Under the pieces are notes generated by a model. The model was given only the letters and a program-made list of their open reading frames with translations, was not told the origin of the DNA and did no database searches. From Lineus longissimus (taxonomy: Eukaryota > Nemertea > Pilidiophora > Heteronemertea > Lineidae): a DNA stretch of 64,000 nt. The position numbers were made by a program, and so were the translations under genes. Positions 11,994-24,700 of this stretch are shown one piece after another. The number at the start of each line of letters is the position of its first letter. Position 1 is the first letter of the stretch. The stretch covers positions 6,016,001-6,080,000 of the forward strand of contig NC_088316.1 in NCBI RefSeq assembly GCF_910592395.1, in the 5' to 3' direction.

Positions 11994-12547
11994 ACTAGTA
12001 TGGGCGGTTATTTCCGCATAAATAGAGGTTGTCTCAAATAGACATTTTATGTCGTGTTATGACTCGAATAGACGTTTGGTGGCGCTCGTTTTAACGGAGA
12101 CGTACCTGAAATAAACATATTGTGTCGTATCTCAAATAGACATACACTCAAATAGACGTTTGGTGGCGCTCGTATCTCAAATAAAGCGCCACCAAACGTC
12201 TATTTGAGTGTATGTCTATTTGAAAAGCGCCACCAAACGTCTATTTGAGTTATACACAAAAATCAGAAAACACGACAATATGTTTATTTGAGATACGAGC
12301 GCCACCAAACGTCTATTTGAGTGTATGTCTATTTGAAAAGCGCCACCAAACGTCTATTTGAGTTATACACACAAATCAGAAAACACGACAATATATGTTT
12401 ATTTGAGATACGAGCGCCACCAAACGTCTATATGAGTGTATGTCTATTTGAAAAGCGCCACCAAACGTCTATTCGAGTCATAACACGACATAAAATGTCT
12501 ATTTGAGACAACCTCTATTTATGCGGAAATAACCGCCCATATACTAG
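11994..12547. mobile_element. Foldback element with 86-bp perfect terminal inverted repeats
   Basis: Bases 12001-12086 (TGGGCGGTTATTTCCGCATA onward) recur exactly inverted at about 12454-12539. Between them lie repeated GCGCCACCAAACGTCTATTT units; a larger unit repeats with a period of 114 bp (CGAGCGCCACC at 12297 and 12411). Non-coding. Sits 240 bp after the SLC6 stop codon, so may be transcribed as 3' UTR. Confidence 0.85.
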
Positions 12548-13571
12548 GCCTACAGTATTACACATATTACGAGAGGCCTTTTGCTCAGGCGCCCTTCAAC
12601 CGGTTATAAATAGCGTCTACAGTAGCAATGGATGGTACAGAGAATTTGGGGGCGGGTTAGGAGTCCACCAGTATCGTTCTTGTAAACAACAAAGCGATGA
12701 CATATCTATTCCTCATGCCACCTTTTCACATTCGTTGCGACATGACAGCAGCAGCGCTTGATTGTTATTTTGTCACATTCCGCTTCGTCACATTCCGACT
12801 ATATTGTATATCTGTCAAAAAATTAGTACATAGACAAATGAACGTTAAATTGTGCAAATGGTCAGACTAGAGAACTGGAATTTACATATTTCTCACCCCT
12901 GAATATAATTAATTGTCTATTTGATATTTGCTGTATTGGCTACAAACTTCAGGCAAATGTCGAATATTTTCGATCAGGCAACACTTTCGATGAAAAGGGT
13001 AGAGTCCATTGTGCTCACCGTATAGATATTTGGTGGTAAGTATTCATGCTGGTTAGGGAAAAAAAGCTACATGTATAATAGGCCAAATCAACGTCGGTAT
13101 GACATGTGATGTATCATTGCTTGGAGTACCTATTATTGAAAACAAGTAACTAATACGGCTTTCATTGATACGGAAGCATGCTAAAATACCAAACTGCTTT
13201 CGCAAAGATCGATCTGTCAATGGAGAGAGAAAGGACTTCGTTTAGAAACAATCAACAACCATTTGAGGCTTTCGCAAATTTGGGGTTGAATATGGCAAGC
13301 CGTTCGTATCAAACTCAGTTGGATTTTTATGCGCAGAAAAATTGTTATTGCCAAAATAGACTAGTTTGTCTGATTAAAATGAACAAATAACAAACGGCTT
13401 GCCATGGTTATGGAGAATTAACCTAGGGGATTTCAAAAACTAGCATAACAATTTCGTAGCCTTTTGTTCTTTTATGGGAGATTCTACATGGGAACGGCAT
13501 GAGCATATTCCACCAGGGAACAAATTATTCTATTCTGCGCTCAAGTCTCTGAGTTATTGGTGGTCATAGCT
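12548..13571. other. Intergenic stretch
   Basis: No recognisable gene. A short ORF at 13178-13390 has no resemblance I know. Confidence 0.5.
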
Positions 13572-13577
13572 TTTATT
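13572..13577 (-). terminator. AATAAA polyadenylation signal
   Basis: Reads AATAAA on the minus strand, about 20 bases after the TGA stop of the small two-exon gene. Confidence 0.55.
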
Positions 13578-13597
13578 GAACCATGTACTATAATCCG

Positions 13598-14164
13598 TCA
13601 GAATACAATAGCGCCTGACTCGTTTTCAAGGATGACATTTCCTACTACTTCACTGGCTGTGTAGGCTTTCATTAACTGGATGTATTTTCCTCTGTCCAAT
13701 ATGCACGTAGCAACCAGCTGCGTTTCTGTATGGTAGTCTAGTGCTCGCTGTCCCCTGAATCAAAACAATGAACGAGGTCAGTATCATGATTGAACGATAA
13801 ATGTGTACGGTACATAATTTGAAAATGCCTTAGCGAGAAAACTTTATCTACGTTGAAGCACCAAATCATAGCAAAACACCGTATGATCAGCGGTGCCTCA
13901 CTGGATGATACGTCAAATAAGTGTGGTACAAAGACAGCTGATATCCATGTTATCGGCGTAGTGAATATTTACTGCGAATCGTGACACGCATCTGCGTTGA
14001 ACTGGCGACCTAGATGTTCCTGCTTCTAACAACCACCCCTAAATGGTTATCCAGACATGTTTGCCACATCTTGGAAGTATCGCTTGGTCAACTTACCCAT
14101 CCCCTTTCTCAATATCTTCAAATATCTGCGTCAGGGACGGTGATTTTGGCCGATTGTCCGCCAT
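13598..14164 (-). CDS. Probable two-exon small protein of 74 residues, unrecognised
   Basis: Exon 1 runs from ATG at 14164 down to 14097 and exon 2 from 13754 to the TGA at 13598-13600. The 342-bp intron has donor GTAAGT and acceptor TTTTGATTCAG, and the phases match (2 then 1). The start is well placed (GAAATGGCG, purine at -3 and G at +4). The protein begins MADNRPKSPSLTQIFEDIEK and ends ENESGAIVF. It is hydrophilic with no membrane segment or signal peptide. An AATAAA lies just downstream. A further ORF on the same strand, 14364-14278, begins ATG and ends at a GTAAGT and could be an alternative first exon. I cannot assign a function. Confidence 0.55.
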
Positions 14165-14535
14165 TTCTACCGTTTGATATTGTTGCCAACTACGTATCTT
14201 ACGTGTGTTATGATATCATACGGGGTGTATAAGGAGCCGTGATAAGTCCCTGATCTCAGATTAATCTCCCTACTTACAAAGACTTTAACTGTGAAATTTA
14301 TCGGAGGCGTCGGGGCTAATAGGTAGTGCAGAGCGATTTTCCGTCCAAAACCAATATCAGTCATGGCCGCCAGGCGACCATCTTCGATTGGCAGCCACCG
14401 AATTGGCAGCCACCGAATTTACATTCCGGGTTACTGGTCATTAAATATCTGGCCGGGCTTTAATTTCCTGCGGCGTGATAGGCAGGATGGGGAGTGATCC
14501 GCTTTGGCCCCGATCCCATTATTGGATGATGTGTA

Positions 14536-15070
14536 TGGCATGCCAAAGCGGAATTTATTCAGGACCGATTTTTACATCAGGACTAAATTTTACGCCAGAA
14601 TAATGCTACAAATTGCGAAGCTGTACAAAATTTATCTCAGGACCGAAATTTGACAATAACAAGTTAATGATTCGATCCATGTATTTTTTTCCCTTCAGAA
14701 TAACTCATTGTCATGTTTCGATTGCAGGATTATGCGAATTGGTGAAACATGAAAATGGGCAAAAGTAAATGCATCGATGAGGTGCGACGTCATCGTTTTT
14801 GTGGCCACGTGATAACTGGCAGGAGTCACGTGATCGCTGGCAGGAGTCACGTAATTACAGGCAGAAGTCATGTGAATTCTGTTGAATTTTTCGTCCTGCC
14901 GGCAAAAACGTCCTGCCCGGAAAAACAATTCTGACGCATTTTGCATTTTGGATAAAAAAAGTTTCAGAACGATTTTTTGGCAGAATATAGATTTTTTATG
15001 CTGTGAGGTAAATTTCGAATTCAGTCTGCTGTAGAATAAAGTCCTGGATAAATTCCACTTTGGCATGCCA
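14536..15070. mobile_element. 535-bp MITE with TA target duplication
   Basis: Begins TGGCATGCCAAAGCGGAATT and ends with its near reverse complement (AATTCCACTTTGGCATGCCA). Flanked by TA at 14534-14535 and 15071-15072. Contains about three 21-bp tandem units around CACGTGATNNCTGGCAGGAGT (14800-14872). Non-coding. Confidence 0.75.
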
Positions 15071-15072
15071 TA

Positions 15073-16337
15073 GCTGTGTGACTGGTTCGATGGGCTTCAG
15101 TTTTTTGAGGCATGATGGGGTGGTGAGTTCATGGAGGACATTTCTTTAGCAGTGTGTGCTCACTAATCAGATGTTCCCTGTACTTTTCCCCTTGTTATAT
15201 GCGATCAGCAATACCTCCAAAATCACACCAGCTTATATTCCTCTCTCGTTTGGTGAAATTAGCCTACCCTTGTTTTAGGTCGGCTATATCCACAAGCACT
15301 CATCGATGGCGAGTCCTTCGAACGCATGCATCGACTGATCTCAGTCAAACGAAAATGAAAACATGTAAATCATTTGCTTCTCTTGAAGCATGCATTGATA
15401 AAAGATGCAATTTCAGTGAGTTGTCCTCGAAAATCTCATTCAACTGTAAAAAAGGAGATCAACATATCACGAATATATCACAATTTCAAAATATCGAAAA
15501 AAGAAAAAAAGAATTAAACTTAGATCTCCGTTTTTCAGACTTTTGGTGACCTATGATATAGATTGGAGAATGTTGGCAAACTGGACAAAGTGTTCGAATA
15601 TTTTTCCGCTAAAAATCGCCGGGTGAATTATTATTGATTCTGTGAAAGTCATTCAAAAGAAAAAATAATACAGATCTCTATTTTTTGGTTTTTGCTTTAT
15701 ATTATGTTTTGAAATTGTGATATTTCCATGAAATGGTGATATCAATGAATATTGTCTTTAACTGGACGGTTCAGCAAGTTACATATTGTGTTGGTGGAGA
15801 ACATGCTCCGATATCAGCCATGTAAGAAGGATTTTCATGGTGTTCATTTACTTTTGACCAAGACAACGCATGCCGTATTTTTAAAGTTTGGTATGGGGCT
15901 GGTGATGAAGTCCAAGTCAATGTATCCATACGGAAAGAATAAAACAACACCGCTCTCATGTTAAATTAATTATAAAAAAGTTTTGATTACAGATAGCTTA
16001 TCACAGTCATGCAAAAATATCACAGAAGTTTGCTAATAGTTATACTAGAAACTAATGGCGAGCGATAGTGGTACTTGGGTAATATAGAATAAAAGACATG
16101 CCGATTATAAAGACCTCTTCCAAACTTATTACAATTGCAAAATTGCAACGCTCTCTATGATCGAGTAGCCACAAATATAACATCGATCATAAATAATAAT
16201 AATAAAGTACAGCATATTATAGTGCCATGTCCAAGCTCTAGGCTTGCTCCAGGGCACTGTCCAGAGATTATAGCATTTTAAAATGTCCATTGCGAAAATA
16301 AATCTAAAAAGATGAATATCTTAACAAGTAATGAAAT
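15073..16337. other. Intergenic stretch
   Basis: An open frame at 15154-15549 (+) has no recognisable domain and is probably chance. A short hairpin around GTGCCATGTCC...CAGGGCAC lies at about 16220-16258. Nothing else recognised. Confidence 0.45.
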
Positions 16338-17369
16338 GGCCAGGGCCATTGTGCTCACCTCATGTGGAGGAAAGATGGATAAAGAGCATGGTATTGTGTC
16401 ATGTAGTGTTAGGTTTGATGTAGGTCCAAGCAATTACAATTTCCCCAAAATGGCCAATTTACATAACATTCGACCTCTGTGACCTTGAAAAGTAGGTCAA
16501 ATCAAAGAAGACCCGGGTGACACATTGAATGGTTGTTAGAATTAGATGTACCTATGATATAAAATTGGTGCCAATCGGGCAAGTCATTACTAGGAATAAT
16601 GGCATTTTGAAGAATTTAGGATTTGGCCCCCTCCCTGGAGGCCAAACGGCAAATCAGATCGCACCAAACTTCGGTACCTGAGATCATCTGACCAAGGGGT
16701 ACATGTGTACTTAATTTGTGATCAATAGTCATTGCAGTTAAGAAACGTGCCATAGTTACGGCCTGACGGCGAATTTACGCCATTTGACCTCTGTGACCTT
16801 GACAAGAAGGTCAAATTAAAAACCTGGGTGACATATACTGTATGGTGGTTAGATGTACCCATGATATCAAATTGGTGGCAATCGGGCAAGAAGTTAAGGA
16901 ATAATCACATTTTTAAGGTTTTTGGATTTTGCCCCCTGGTGGTCAAGTGGTGAATCATATTGGACCAAACTTCGGTCCCTGAGATCACCTGACTAAGGGG
17001 TAAATGTGTACCAAATTTGGTATCAATAGTCATTGCAGTTTAGAAACGTGCCATCGTTACATCCTAACGGCCAATTTACACCATTTGACCTCTGTGACCT
17101 TGAAAAGGAGGTCAAATCAAAAACCCGGAGGATATATGATGCACCTTTGCTAGAAGTACCTACCATATTTTTTTCAAAATTTCCCGACTACTATTAAGGG
17201 AGATATTGCATATTTTCACTTTTAACGTTTGGCCCCCTGGTGGCCAAACCATGAAACGAATCGGACCGAAACTTGGTCTCCAAGGTGTCATTACATAAGG
17301 GTACATGTGTACCAAGTTTCAACTCAATAGCTCTAACAGTTACGAAACGTGCCCTGCTAACGGACGACG

Positions 17370-17413
<44 letters not shown>

Positions 17414-17460
17414 ACGCCACGGTATGGGATAAGCTCACCTCTGCTAAGAGGTGAGCTAAA
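16338..17460. repeat. Dispersed repeat with three about 300-314-bp tandem units, (GAC)n and terminal hairpin
   Basis: The phrase GACCTCTGTGACCTTGA followed by GGTCAAAT recurs at about 16471, 16785 and 17086, so the unit is 301-314 bp. A (GAC)n tract spans about 17363-17412. The right end is a hairpin, AGCTCACCTCT then AGAGGTGAGCT (17432-17456), followed by AAAA. The left end has a similar GTGCTCACCTC. No transposase. The 3' hairpin followed by CTAA recalls non-autonomous Helitrons, but that class is a guess. Confidence 0.6.
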
Positions 17461-18400
17461 AAGTAAAAAGTGTCAAGTAAAAGTATCCAAAACAGTTATA
17501 GGTCAAAAGCTAATTTTAAAAAGTTGGGTTTTCAAGGCACGCCTGAAAGATTTTGAGTCATTTATCACAACTATATCCTCGGGCAGAGAGTTCCACAAGT
17601 ATGGTCCACTAAACTGAAATGACCGCTCTCCTTTTCTTTTTTTTGTTCCCGTACAACTGTAAAAACAATACTTTATATACATCTATTTTTGTTGATGACA
17701 AAGCACTCAATGCATCTACTAGTAAATTCCCTTGCGAGCATAATATACAATAATGTTCTTAAAATTATTTTTCTTCAAGATTCACTTGAAGCCTTTGAAT
17801 CAACACCGCAGAGTCAGTTTACAGGTTACACACTAGTAATTCAGTACACGAGAGTAGGTTATATAGCAAAAAAATGAATTCGAATTTCTGATACATGGTC
17901 TGTCACCAGTATGGATGTGTGTCTTCCATTATAAATATGTGTTTTTTATGAATTATGATATTTTTTCTCTATAAAAGGAAAATAAGGATGAAGTTTCAGT
18001 TCAGTAGCCTAAATACTGTGGTCACAGGGGTCAAATTAACCCGTCGCGGCCACAAAGTTGATTCACGGGTCAAAAATGGTCGCCAAAATGACAACCAAAA
18101 CTTCAGGCCCCCAAACCCTGAAATGATCACAATCCACAACGACACTTAATGCATTGGCATTGTATTACTAGTGTGTACCCAACAGAATTCCCATATCGTG
18201 CATCCGGTTACGCATGCGCATCGATAAGCACTAATGGTCACCTCGGGTAATGTAATCCATGTCATTTGCAGTGGATATGGAGAGAACAGTTTCTGGCTTG
18301 TTTCACCAGTTTAGATTCTATTGAAAAATATTATTCTTCTCGGCTCAATGGCACAAATGAAAATTACCGGTACATCTAAGTATAGCATTTGGTTATAAAG
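17461..18400. other. Intergenic stretch
   Basis: No gene recognised. Short AT-rich ORFs only. Confidence 0.5.
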
Positions 18401-18790
18401 TGACTGAATTTTAGGGTTATTGAAGAGTGTACATGTCACATGGAAATTAGTTGACATCTGTTTAATAGTAGAGGAGTAATAGAACTTCGTTGGATTTTCA
18501 ATATTTGTCATTGGATTAGACTGAAAATTAGGGATATTGATAAGAGTACATAGGTACATAATCACATGAAGTTTGGTCGCAATCCGATTATTAGTTTCGG
18601 AGTAATAGGACTTAATTAGTAATAGTTTAATTTTCAAGATGGCCGCCTTGCGGCCATATCGGTTGATGGATTTGACTGAAAATCAGGGATGTTGTAGAGA
18701 GAAGATAGATATACAATCACATGAAATTTGGTTGCAATCCGACTTTGTTTAATTTTCAAGATGGCCGCCTGGCGGCCATATTTGAAGTCC
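18401..18790. repeat. Imperfect tandem repeat with AAGATGGCCGCC motif
   Basis: Phrases of the form ACTGAAAATCAGGGAT and CACATGAAATTTGGTTGCAA recur starting at about 18402, 18518 and 18672. TTTTCAAGATGGCCGCC occurs twice, at about 18630 and 18753. Non-coding. Confidence 0.6.
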
Positions 18791-18859
18791 GATCGGGACA
18801 AATTTTTGGGGTAGAATAGAGGGTATTAGATACATGTCTTTACAAGCTTAGAACCTTCC

Positions 18860-19196
18860 ACCTCAAATAGAAAAGAAACGTGCCACATATCGGTGATTTA
18901 GTGAACTATTGAAAAGAAGGTCAAATCAAAAACCCGGGTGATAGTCATTTAACCTTATTAGATACACCCACCATAAAAATTGCGTCAAAACAATATCCAA
19001 GAAGACCGCCTGGAGACTAGAAAGTAGGTCATATTGCAAAAAAGGAAAAGAAATCTGTGCATATTGCCCAAAGCTACCATCACACCAAGTTTTAGTCATC
19101 TAGCCCTAGTGGTGACGATACGTGCTCCGCTAACGGACGACGACGGACGATGGGCGCCACGGTATTGTATAAGCTCCCCAGAGGTGAGCTAAAAAC
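18860..19196. repeat. Partial second copy of the 16.3-kb repeat family
   Basis: Shares AGAAACGTGCCA, AGGTCAAATCAAAAACCCGG, GCTAACGGACGACG, GCGCCACGGTAT and the end AGGTGAGCTAAAAA with the element ending at 17460. Confidence 0.6.
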
Positions 19197-21200
19197 CAAG
19201 CAGTATAAACCAAAGGAAGGCCTGACTGAAGAATTCACTGCCAATTTTTTGCTCTAATGAGAAATGCCCTTTATTTCGTCACTCACCGAGGCTAATTACC
19301 TTTTTGGGAAAAGGCAGTGAATTGTCAAGTCGCTCCCAAATGAAACTTATTCATGCGAATCCGTAACCGAATGCAAGATCTTGAAATATTGTTCGACTTC
19401 TGCCGCCCAAGGTCGCAGCTCTTATTCGATCAACGTCCTGAAAAGGAGCATACGCTAATAATCTATTTTGTATCTTGTACTTTGTTTAATCTAAACTAAG
19501 GTACACGTACTGTATGAAATGTGCCGGTGTTAGAAATAAAAGATATCTTATTCTTCTTTGTTGGAGGACTTCCTAATGGCGCTATCCTATTAGTTTGTCG
19601 AGTTCGTGGACCATCTCATCGACCTCCTCGTCATTGAACACCGTTGATGACTATGAGCGTTTTTGCTTTTTTACATCAGTGTCTGTTCGCGCTTGGTCTG
19701 TGTCAAAGACGGAGGCGCCTGGTTGGCTCCCTGCTGCAGCCACTGTATCCCTGGGTTCCGTCGCCTAAAATGGGAGACGGACATTGTATATTAAGCCATT
19801 GCATATGTTGTTGGTAAGTGCCAGAAATTGGTGGGGAATTAGAAATTCTGTTGAAATTATGATTTGAATTGGTAATCATAACGCCGGTATGCTAAAAAAA
19901 TTGGGATTGACCTTCAGTGCGCTTTGAAACCCACAACCATCGATCTAGTTCTTGGACAACATATTTTCCTCAGTTTGCACGCCCGAGACTCCCTCCCTCC
20001 TGCCAAGATCTATGCAAACACATCTAAGAGAAGCTTCCGATCAGTCATAGCTCCATTTCTCAAATTATCTATGGCTATTACTACAAGGGATCTTCAAACA
20101 ATGTACCTGTATTATGGATTCGGTGAAACTCAAAGATTCATCGAGTCATTGTGGAGAAAGTGATCTTTCACTACCATGCAATTTATAATTCATTACAGGA
20201 CGATCTCATGCAATTTTTCTAAGGGCAATATTACTTTGGGGCGATTTAACGGGGGGCTATTTTCTGGGGGGAATTGTCGGGGGGTAATTGTCCGGGGGAT
20301 TGTCCTGATACCCATCGATCGCTTTCTGCCTTATGCAGACGCCATTTTGTAAAGATTGCGCAAATTACCTGAATCGACAGACTAGTGGCGGAGAAAAAGA
20401 ACTTTATATGGAGTATTTATTACGGATTAATGACAAAAGTGGTACTTGGCGTGCTATTCGTTGAATTTGTATCGGCCGTGTTGTTGTGGTATGAGCCAAC
20501 GGAAACCATGTGTTGACGACTTTTGGGAGACGGGTTGCCTATGAAAATGGAAAATTGTACGCGGAAAAAGAGTTTCACTGCTCACTAAATTTGTTCAAAG
20601 AAACCAACGATCGTTTCCCTTTCACCAAATATGAAAATACAGCTAATAAATATAGTTGCAATCAATTGCTACTACATTTTGAATATAGAACAAATTAATG
20701 TTTTGCCCATTAACGAACAGTACTCAAGAGGAGAGATCGCCATGACTTATTAATCGAAGGAAACACAAAAAAACCGCGTCGATATCTTTTTCCGCGCTTT
20801 CAAACAATCAGGGGAAACACTCAGAAACGGAAACACACAAACACTTTTACAGCAGTGTTTTTATTTGATTGGGCGCTCTCTGATGGAGTGCAACGAACAA
20901 CATTCAGGAGAGGAAGATCATGGAAGGAGGAACTCACCTTCTACACGGTAAAAGTTGTCACTCATTCCAATTACCTCTTGTTCGAATATCATTCCGCGAA
21001 GATGACGTCACTGCAGCTGCTGCCCTCTATTTCCCCATCGCTGAATTACAGGCAATGTCGGACAAACATGCGGTTTCGTAATGGATTCAGGCTTTCTAAC
21101 TAGGGCAGTTAGATTCAATCTGGCACATGTCCGAGTGTTGGAAATACTACATAATTGTTCTGAATATTTCTCTCTCTGACTCTATGGTATCATTCAAGCT
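19197..21200. other. Intergenic stretch before BEL/Pao LTR
   Basis: No gene recognised. A G-rich run of GGGGG-containing repeats lies at about 20235-20305. Confidence 0.5.
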
Positions 21201-21721
21201 AAAAACAATGCAGGGTCAAAGATAATTTACTTTGGAATAACCTCAAATGCGTAGAAATAAATGTCGATGTCCGCCTGTCACGTGACTAAAACGTCATCAA
21301 TATCTTATGCAAATGATCTTGTGAGCTATAAATAGTAACTTCGCGGCATGCTATTGCTCTGAGATCGACAAGAGATAACGGGAATCAACCAGGCCGGGGC
21401 ACTCACGGTAACTACTAGTCATGGCTAGATGAGTCTGTCGCCGCCAGCTAATTATGTATGTAACCATGCTTGTTTATACCACTTGCAGCTTGCCGCTAAG
21501 CTCCTCCCTCTTGCAGTCAATGAGACGACTTAATTACCATTCCTGATTTTAATCCCTTTCTCTGCACCAATCAGAGTAATTGCATTCATCCTGTACGTAT
21601 TTGTAACCCGTATATGATATGTTTGTGAATAATAAAGCAGATTCAATTTAGTCTTAGATTAACCAAGTTGTTTAAGAGTTGTTTCTCACGAACCTGTTAT
21701 ACCTCAATGTAACCCACTACA
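21200..21721 (+). repeat. Putative 5' LTR of BEL/Pao element (left end not fixed)
   Basis: A TATAAATA box at 21327-21334 and an AATAAA at 21631-21636 are spaced as in an LTR. The segment ends CCCACTACA at 21721, directly before the primer site. No 3' LTR copy exists in the window to define the left edge. Confidence 0.5.
21327..21334 (+). promoter_or_regulatory. TATA box of BEL/Pao LTR
   Basis: TATAAATA. An octamer-like ATGCAAAT lies about 20 bp upstream. Confidence 0.45.
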
Positions 21722-21723
21722 TT

Positions 21724-21743
21724 GTTGGTGCCGTGACCAGGAT
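21724..21743 (+). other. Primer-binding site of BEL/Pao element
   Basis: TTGGTGCCGTGACCAGGAT follows the LTR end at once. TGGTGCCG...ACC is the usual form at this position in BEL/Pao elements. Confidence 0.5.
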
Positions 21744-21757
21744 ACATTACATTCACG

Positions 21758-24700
21758 ATGGCCGACCGGATAAAGGCCTCACGAGCGGCCCACAGGGGCC
21801 AAGCCACCAAAACTATCACCGCAATTGATAAGATTTCGGTCACCCTAAAAGCAATGGATCGAGCTATGATCACACCAGAAGACCTCGACGAGTTACACGC
21901 CAAACTCCAAATCCTAAAAACCAAAAGGAAAACGATCAAGAAGTTGGATGCAGAACTCCTGCTGCAAACCGAGGACGACCACGTCGCCGATGTGATCGTC
22001 GAGTACGATGACTATAACTCAGAACTTGAGGGAAAGGCTGCAACGTTCAAACGGATTGAACAACGACTGTCGGATCATCTGACACTAAAGCCCGCACCTG
22101 AACCTCAGCCACCGGTCCCACCTAGTCCAACAGCGCCAACGTTCGCACCAAGAACGAAGAATGTACAGCTACCAAAGCTGACATTACCAACATTTTCGGG
22201 AGACATCTTACAGTGACAAACCTTCAACGATGTCTTCGCCGCCGCGATCCACAACAATACAAACCTTGACAACGTCCAGAAATTGCAATACCTCCGAGCC
22301 CAACTGTCTGGAGAAGCCGCCGACATCATTGCCGGACTGAGTTCAACAGATGCTAACTACGCCCATGCCATGGAGTTGCTGAGGAAACGTTACGGGGAAA
22401 AACATAAGGTGATCAGTGCCCTTATGCGCGCCTTCTGGGAGCTGCCCAGACCGTCGTGGACTAAGAACATTCGTCGACAAGATTGAAACTTATGTCAGAG
22501 GACTACAATCCCTCAACAAAACGGAAGACTCTTATGGGGACTTATTAGTGCCAATGCTATTAGATAAAATCCCGCCCAATACTAGGAAGCAGCTTACCCG
22601 GAGTAACGAGACAGCTGACTTTACTCTAAGGTCACTACGTGAGGCACTGGCAAAGGAGATCGAGGCGATGGACGTTGCCGAGACCAATGATACGATGCAC
22701 ACACTCAATGAAAGCATGGCTACAGCATCGTTTTTCACGCGTGATTCAAATTCACAGTTCAAACAGCGTAGGCCTAAACCTCAGGCCACTGGATATGCCG
22801 GACGAGGTCCCCGAGAATCCAAATGTGTGTTCTGCAAACAATCACACAGATCTCTGGATTGTGTGGTTGTTACTAACATTGACAAAAGAGAGATATCGTA
22901 AAAAGAGACCAGTTGTGCTGGAACTGTCTTGGACCGCATCAAGTCCGTAACTGTACATCCAAGTACAAATGCAAACACTGTAGCCAAAAGCATCATTCTA
23001 CTCTTTGCAAAGAGAAACCCGATGGTCCAAACCTACCAGCCGCTAACAATTCAGACACCAAAGGACTATCATGTGTCTTACCGCCCGATGACACTGCAGT
23101 TAATCACATCAACCAGATATCAGCCGTGCTACTAAAAACTGCAGTAGTAGACATTTCTTCCACCATAAGTGAACACAAAACCAGTGCCGCACTTCTTTTC
23201 GATGATGGCTCGCAGAAAAGCTTCATCACAGCAGAGGCCGCCACGAAACTAGGATTTCAACTCAACGAAACCTTGGATACGGAGATGGTGAACATTTCGA
23301 CGTTAGGCGCAAACTCAACGGGAATGAAACGCCTAAATGCCGTTACGGTTGCAGTACATACGACCTGTGGATCGACAGTCCATATGCGCGCTCTAGTTGT
23401 CCCGAAAATAACGACGCCTCTCAGGAATTATATCGATGAACGCATCGCGGATTTACCACACCTCAGAGGATTACAACTGGCACACCCTGTCAATACGGCC
23501 AATCCATTCGAGATATCAGTTCTTGTCGGCGCGGATTATTACTATTCAATCGTTGGAGATCGTATAGTTCGCGGTAAAGGCCCCACCGCTATATCTTCGA
23601 GATTAGGATACCTCCTCTGTGGACATACCCATCATCGAAAAACTGTCAAGGATACAAATACGTTGTGTGGTCATGTTGCGCTTGAAACTTCCAAATTGGA
23701 ACAATTCTGGGATCTTGAAAACATCGGGATTACAGACAACCCTAAGGAGAAGGAAATGACGTTCGATTCGTATACGGAAACTCATCTCAGCATGCGAGAC
23801 AATCATTACACTGCCAAGCTCCCGTGGAGAGAGGATCATCCACCCCTGCCGACTAATTTCGTCGTATGCAACGCGAGGACACGGAACATGGTACGTAGAC
23901 TCAAACCTGAAATTAGGGAAACGTATGATAGGATTATCAAGGATCAGCTCTTTCGTGACTTTGTTGAACTCGTTCCCGATGACAATGTCAAAACAGGTCA
24001 CTATCTGCCGCATCACCCGGTTGCTAAGGATTCTGTGACAACGCCCATCCGCATAGTGTATGACTGTTTCTGCAAAACTGGCGCAAACCCGAGTTTAAAT
24101 GACTGTTTAGAGACTGGGCCACCACTTCTGAATGATCTGGCATCCATAATGTTAAGATTCCGCGCGCACAACATAGCGATTTCAGCTGATATCGAAAAGG
24201 CTTTTTTGAACGTGGGCTTGAGTCTGATGACAGGCCGTACACGAAATTTCTATGGCTCTCCGATCCTGATGACCCAGAAAGCAGTTTCAACGTTTACCAA
24301 TTCAAAGTGGTCCTCTTTGGAGCGTCGTGCAGCCCGTTCATTCTGAACGCAACCATCAAACACCATCTCGAGATAAACGCATCGGATGTCGCAAACGATA
24401 TAACAAAGAACATTTATGTCGATAACCTCATCAGTGGATGCCCTGATGATAAAATCACCATGGATTACTACACCGAGGCCAACAAACTCATGACATCTAG
24501 TGGATTCCATCGCAGAGAATGGAGCAGCAATAGCCAGGGACTGCGCGATTTAGCCGCGAATGATCACACCGTGAACACTAACTCTAGCGTGAACGTGCTA
24601 GGTTTACAGTGGAATACCAACGATGACGTAATCACGTACCCAAACAAAGAGACTAGTTACTTGACCGGAAACCATGGTGACTTGATTACCAAACGCGAAT

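Noticed and set aside
12160-12500. Tandem hairpins as tRNA-like or riboswitch structures
   Set aside because: The folding is explained by the inverted and direct repeats of the foldback element.
15154-15549. 131-codon ORF (+)
   Set aside because: No recognisable motif, no splice or promoter context, low-complexity C-terminus. Chance ORF is more likely.
17273-17617. 114-codon ORF with poly-Arg
   Set aside because: Reads through the (GAC)n microsatellite; not a gene.
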